DNA of 64,000 nt from Nonomuraea coxensis DSM 45129. GTDB taxonomy: Bacteria; Actinomycetota; Actinomycetes; Streptosporangiales; Streptosporangiaceae. The stretch's first letter is position 1, and each line of letters begins with the position of its first letter. The DNA lies in the NCBI RefSeq assembly GCF_019397265.1, contig NZ_CP068985.1, positions 1,302,001-1,366,000 of the forward strand, written 5' to 3'. Both the position numbers and the translations under genes were made by a program. The notes beneath the pieces are model-generated. The model did no database searches. It saw only the letters and a program-made list of their open reading frames with translations, and was not told the origin of the DNA. This document shows positions 60,183 to 64,000 of the stretch, in pieces.

Positions 60183-63100
60183 GGCCGCTCGACTTCCTGG
60201 GCCGCATCAAGGTCAAACTCGGCATCGTCATCGTGCTCGCCGTCGGGACCGCCTTCGTCGTCAACGAGGTCGGGATCAACTCCGGGCTGTCGCGCGAGGT
60301 GCGCATCGCGGTCGCCGTCGTCCTGGCGCTGATCATGGTGCAGCTCCTCGCCATGGGGATGACCAAGCCGCTGCGCCAGATGGCCCGCGCCGCCCAGACC
60401 ATCGCCAAGGGCCACTACAAGCTGCGCGTCAGCGCCACCTCACGGGACGAGGTGGGCGAGCTGGCCAGGGCCTTCAACGCCATGGCGGCCGACCTCGGCG
60501 AGGTGGACCGCCAGCGGCGCGAGCTGGTCGCCAACGTCAGCCACGAGCTGCGCACGCCCATCACCGGCCTGCGCGCCGTCCTGGAGAACGTCGTGGACGG
60601 CGTCTCCGCGCCCGACCCCGTCACCATGGCCACCGCGCTCGCCCAGACCGAACGGCTCGGCCGGCTCGTCGCGCAGCTCCTCGACCTGTCACGGCTGGAC
60701 AGCGGGGCGCGGCTGATCGAGGCCGAGGCCGTCACCCTGGCGCCGCTCGCCGACCAGGCCGTACGGGAGGCCGGCCTGGCCAGGGAGGACGTCGCGATCC
60801 GCGCCGAGGTGCCGGGCGACCTCGTGGTGCGGGCCGACCCCGACCTGCTCGCGCAGGTCCTCGCGAACCTCCTGGACAACGCCGTCCGGCACAGCCCGCC
60901 CGGCGGGCTCGTCACCGTCGGAGGGACGGCGCACGGGGCCGGCGTGCGGATCGCCGTCGCCGACCACGGGCCCGGCATCCCCGAGGCGGAACGGGGGCGG
61001 GTGTTCGAACGGTTCTCGCGCCTCGACTCCGGGCGGGCCGCCGACTCCGGCGGGGCCGGGCTCGGGCTGGCCATCGTGAAGGAGATCGTCGAGCTGCACG
61101 GGGGAGCGGTGCGGATCGAGGACTGCGCGGGGTGCCGCATGGTCGTCGACCTACCCGGGAGGACGATGCCGGCGAGCGATGCTCCCGAGGTGGAGGGCTT
61201 CCCTTCCGGGACCCGGACCCAGACCGGGACCCAGACCAGGACCGGGACCGAGGTCGAGGCCCAGGTCGAGCACGAAGCCGAGGCCGAAGCCGAGGCTGGG
61301 GCTGAGGCCGAGGTGGTGGCCGGGAGGGCGGGATCGGCGGAGACCCCGGCGATCCGCGTTCCGGTGGGGGCAGGGGTGACGGTTCCCATGCCGTCGCCGG
61401 GCTCGGGGCTCGTACGGGTGATCGGCGGCGGGGTCGTCGGGATCATGGTCGGCCTCCTGCTCGGGATGTTCGCCGCCGTGTTCGTCAGCGTGGTCGTCTC
61501 GGACGCGCTGGCGTTCGTCACGCTCGTGCTGTGCACGGCGGGGGTGGGGGCGTTCGGCGCGGCCCTGGGGGCGGGCTCGGCTCGGCGGGCGGCGGCGCTG
61601 GCGTACCAGATGGCTCAGGTGACGCGGCCCGGACATCCCGCCGACGCCCCGTGGCAGGCGGTCCCGGGCCCGAGACCGATCACGTCGGCAGGACAAGAAA
61701 GCGGGGCTGCGATGAGCGCAGAAGAACGACCAACGGAACCGGCGGGACCGGACGCGGAGCAGACGGCGGGCCCCGACCCTGCCACGCCACCCCCTGACCG
61801 ACCCACGGACCAGCCCGAGGGCCAGCCCGCCGCCCAGCCCGAGAGCCAGGCTGCGGGCCAGGCCCTCGGGCCCCCGGCCGGGCCGCCCACCGGGCCGCCC
61901 GTGGGGCCGGCGGCCGGCCGGCAAGCGGTGCCACTTGCCGGGCCGCCTGTCGGGCCGCCCGTTGCGCAGCCTGTGGGTCAACGGGCCGGGCAGGCTGTGG
62001 GGTCGCCGGTTGGGCAGCCTGTGGGGCCGATGCCCGGGCAGCCTGCGGGGCAGGGCGGGGTGCCTGTGTTGCGGGGTGGGGCGCCGTACGCGCCCGCCCA
62101 TGGGCCTGCGCCCGCGTATGGGCCCGCGCCCGCGTACGGGCCTTCGGGTTATGGGCCGCCCCCGTACGTGCCGCCGCCGTTGTTCCCGAGGCCCGAGTTG
62201 CCCGGGGCGCCGCGCTGGCTGTTGCCGGCGGCCGGTGGGGCCGGAGTGTTCGCGGCCGTGGCGCTGCCGGAGGCGCAGGTCGGGCTGGGGATCGTGCTCG
62301 TGTCGATGGTGCTCGGCGCGGCGGCGCTGCCCGCCGTGGTCAGGCGCATGACGCCGTGGACGGTGGCGTTCGGGCTGACCGCGTACGTGCTGATCTCGAT
62401 GGCGGCGGTGCGGGACGCCGACTGGCTGGTGGCGATCCTGCTCGTGGCGGGGGCCGGGCTGGGCGCGCTGGCGGTGTCGGGGGCCGGGGCCGGCTGGCTC
62501 GGCGTGCTCAGGGGCGGCATGTCCGTGCTGCTGGCGCTGGGCCCGGTGCCGTGGTTCCTGGCCGGTCCGCTGAAGAAGCTCACGGCGCGGCGGCGGGTGC
62601 TGCCGACGGTGGCGGCGCTCGGCATCACGGCGGTGCTGCTGCTGGTGTTCGGGCTGCTGTTCGCCTCGGCGGACGCCGTGTTCGCCTCGTACGCCGAACG
62701 CCTGATGACCGCCCCCGCCTGGGCGGAGTCGCTACCGGGGCGGATCGTGCTGTTCGTGCTGTTCGCCGTGCTGCTGGCGGCCGTGGTGCTGGTCGCGTTG
62801 CGGCCGGTGAACGACCCGGTCGGCCCGGAGCGGAGGTTCGCGGTGAGCAGGAGCGTGTGGCTGGTGCCGCTGACGGCGGTCAACCTGCTGTTCGCGTCGT
62901 TCGTGGCGGTGCAGATCACGGCGCTGTTCGGCGGCGACACGCTGGTGCTGCGGACTGCCGGGCTGACCTACGCCGAGTACGCCAGGCAGGGCTTCTTCCA
63001 GCTCGTCGTGGTCAGCGTGTTCGTGCTCGGCATCGTGGCGGTGGCGGCCGGGCTGCTGCGGACCGGGCGGCGCGAGCGCTGGGTGCTGGCCGGGCTGCTG

Positions 63101-63637
63101 GGCGTGCTCTGCGCCCTGACCATGGTGGTGCTGGCCTCGGCCCTGCACCGGATGAGCCTCTACACCGACGCCTACGGCCTGTCCCGCCTGCGGCTGTCGG
63201 TGCAGGCCACGGTCTGGTGGCTGGGGGCGGTGTTCGCGCTGGTGCTGCTGGCCGGCGCGGCCCGCCTGACGGGGCGCGGCTCGGGATGGCTGCCGCGTAC
63301 GATCGTGCTGGTGACGGGGCTCGGCCTGGGCGCGTTCGCGCTGGTCAACCCGGATCTGCGGGTCGCGGCCACGCAGGTCGAGGTGCGCGGCGTCGCCAAC
63401 CTGGACTCCGACTACCTGGGCGATCTCGGCGCGGAGGCGGTGCCGGCGCTGGACCGGCTGCCGGAGCCGCAGCGGAGCTGCGTGCTGGCGGACGTGGTCG
63501 CGGCGAACGAGCTGGACCGGCCGGACCCCTGGAACGGCTGGAACCTGGCCCGCGCGCAGGCCCGCGACCTGCTGGCCGCGCACCCTGTCCACAGGGCGGC
63601 CGGCTGTGACCAGCGGCGGTCGTACTCCTCTGATTGA
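60179..63637 (+). CDS. Histidine kinase fused in frame to a DUF4173-like membrane protein
   Basis: One open frame of 1152 residues. Helices at 12-29 and 42-60, a HAMP linker (61-113), the phosphorylated histidine H122 in VSHELRTP, and HATPase boxes NLLDNAVRHSPPGG and GAGLGLAIVKEIVELHGG form a kinase to about 335. A Glu/Ala-rich linker and two helices (about 414-460) follow. Near residue 512 (ATG 61712) begins a Pro/Gly/Gln-rich stretch, then a multi-helix DUF4173-like membrane region (about 675-1100). In relatives these are, as I recall, two genes; here no stop separates them. Either a true fusion or an internal start at 61712 is possible. Confidence 0.8.
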   Translation: MRPLDFLGRIKVKLGIVIVLAVGTAFVVNEVGINSGLSREVRIAVAVVLALIMVQLLAMGMTKPLRQMARAAQTIAKGHYKLRVSATSRDEVGELARAFNAMAADLGEVDRQRRELVANVSHELRTPITGLRAVLENVVDGVSAPDPVTMATALAQTERLGRLVAQLLDLSRLDSGARLIEAEAVTLAPLADQAVREAGLAREDVAIRAEVPGDLVVRADPDLLAQVLANLLDNAVRHSPPGGLVTVGGTAHGAGVRIAVADHGPGIPEAERGRVFERFSRLDSGRAADSGGAGLGLAIVKEIVELHGGAVRIEDCAGCRMVVDLPGRTMPASDAPEVEGFPSGTRTQTGTQTRTGTEVEAQVEHEAEAEAEAGAEAEVVAGRAGSAETPAIRVPVGAGVTVPMPSPGSGLVRVIGGGVVGIMVGLLLGMFAAVFVSVVVSDALAFVTLVLCTAGVGAFGAALGAGSARRAAALAYQMAQVTRPGHPADAPWQAVPGPRPITSAGQESGAAMSAEERPTEPAGPDAEQTAGPDPATPPPDRPTDQPEGQPAAQPESQAAGQALGPPAGPPTGPPVGPAAGRQAVPLAGPPVGPPVAQPVGQRAGQAVGSPVGQPVGPMPGQPAGQGGVPVLRGGAPYAPAHGPAPAYGPAPAYGPSGYGPPPYVPPPLFPRPELPGAPRWLLPAAGGAGVFAAVALPEAQVGLGIVLVSMVLGAAALPAVVRRMTPWTVAFGLTAYVLISMAAVRDADWLVAILLVAGAGLGALAVSGAGAGWLGVLRGGMSVLLALGPVPWFLAGPLKKLTARRRVLPTVAALGITAVLLLVFGLLFASADAVFASYAERLMTAPAWAESLPGRIVLFVLFAVLLAAVVLVALRPVNDPVGPERRFAVSRSVWLVPLTAVNLLFASFVAVQITALFGGDTLVLRTAGLTYAEYARQGFFQLVVVSVFVLGIVAVAAGLLRTGRRERWVLAGLLGVLCALTMVVLASALHRMSLYTDAYGLSRLRLSVQATVWWLGAVFALVLLAGAARLTGRGSGWLPRTIVLVTGLGLGAFALVNPDLRVAATQVEVRGVANLDSDYLGDLGAEAVPALDRLPEPQRSCVLADVVAANELDRPDPWNGWNLARAQARDLLAAHPVHRAAGCDQRRSYSSD

Positions 63638-63645
63638 ATCCTGGG

Positions 63646-64000
63646 GTGAGCTTCGACGTGATCATCCGGGGCGGCAGGGTGCTCGACGGCACGGGGGCCC
63701 CGCCGTTCCGGGCTGATGTCGCGGTGAGCGGCGACCGCGTCGCGGCCGTGGGCCGTCTGGAGAGCGCCGAGGCGGCGACGGTGATCGACGCGGCCGGGCG
63801 GTTCGTCGCGCCGGGGTTCGTGGACTGCCACGCCCACGGCGACGCGGCCGTCTTCGACCCGGCGGTGCAGCGGGCCGCGCTGCGGCAGGGGGTGACGACG
63901 TTCGTGCTCGGGCAGGACGGCCTGTCGTTCGCGCCCGGCTCGGCCGCGACCGTCGCCTACGCCTCCCGCTACTTCGCCGCCGTCAACGGCCCGCTGCGCC
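63646..64000 (+). CDS. N-acyl-D-amino-acid deacylase/amidohydrolase, N-terminal part (cut by window edge)
   Basis: The frame starts with GTG 63646, 8 bp after the kinase-fusion stop, and runs off the right edge (118 residues visible). It has the amidohydrolase opening FDVIIRGGRVLDGTGAPPFRADVAV, a strand leading to APGFVDCHAHGD (the metal-binding HxH), and ALRQGVTTFVLGQDGLSF. This fits the D-aminoacylase branch of metal-dependent hydrolases. Confidence 0.75.
   Translation, partial: MSFDVIIRGGRVLDGTGAPPFRADVAVSGDRVAAVGRLESAEAATVIDAAGRFVAPGFVDCHAHGDAAVFDPAVQRAALRQGVTTFVLGQDGLSFAPGSAATVAYASRYFAAVNGPLR

Overview
The window is very GC-rich, densely coded actinomycete DNA. The signs are frequent GTG starts, start/stop overlaps of the ATGA type, many apparently leaderless genes, AfsR/SARP and Pkn-type regulators, and steroid-catabolism genes. 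The gene families suggest a filamentous actinomycete of the Streptosporangiales (Nonomuraea-like); that is inference from gene content, not from a marker gene. I see no rRNA, tRNA, CRISPR array, insertion sequence, integrase or phage gene, and no stretch above 300 bases without a gene.

Layout. 1-7 kb: a divergent membrane protein and GlxA-type regulator, a membrane Ser/Thr kinase, a large SARP/AfsR regulator, a lipoprotein and an OmpA-domain protein. 7-13 kb: an HtrA-like lipoprotein protease, an acyl-CoA synthetase, a proline-rich membrane protein and a double-domain acyl-CoA dehydrogenase (FadE34-like). 13-25 kb: a cell-envelope glycan locus with two GT-C-like membrane proteins, a 44-residue DUF2613-type peptide, GT2 and GT4 glycosyltransferases, an AftD-like giant, an acyltransferase and a DUF3068 (PorA-family) protein. 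25-34 kb: a steroid side-chain catabolism block with an FMN oxidoreductase, a PIN toxin-antitoxin pair, EchA19, and a five-gene overlapping operon (acyl-CoA synthetase, DUF35 protein, two thiolase-fold proteins, FadD19). 34-49 kb: mostly housekeeping and small-metabolism genes: LysR/LysE/cysteine dioxygenase, methyltransferases, Nudix, M20 peptidase, class III aminotransferase with alanine dehydrogenase, Sel1-repeat protein, TauE-cupredoxin protein, a NarL-type two-component pair, gamma-glutamyltransferase and a GNAT enzyme. 49-54 kb: an Lrp-type regulator divergent from a sulfur-amino-acid PLP enzyme and an aldehyde dehydrogenase, then a Baeyer-Villiger-type monooxygenase with a perfect palindrome at its promoter. 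54-64 kb: SURF1, DUF3817, small membrane proteins, an ECF sigma factor with its partner, a pseudokinase, an arylamine N-acetyltransferase, an OmpR-type regulator overlapping a histidine kinase fused in frame to a DUF4173-like membrane protein, and the start of an amidohydrolase.

How the parts fit. The clearest functional story is steroid (cholesterol-type) side-chain catabolism at 8-11 kb and 25-34 kb. It is tied together by operator-like palindromes placed on recognisable promoters: KstR-type TNNAACNNGTTNNA near 24.17, 25.18, 25.23 and 28.05 kb, one perfect KstR2-type AnCAAGnnCTTGnT box at 27.99 kb, and a related AGAA-N5-TTCY element at 9.66, 10.88 and 24.07 kb. The DUF3068 gene of the envelope locus carries one of these boxes, which may link an envelope protein to steroid use. 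Many start codons were chosen because a TANNNT -10 box lies 6-8 nt upstream (leaderless) or because a Shine-Dalgarno sequence favours an internal start.
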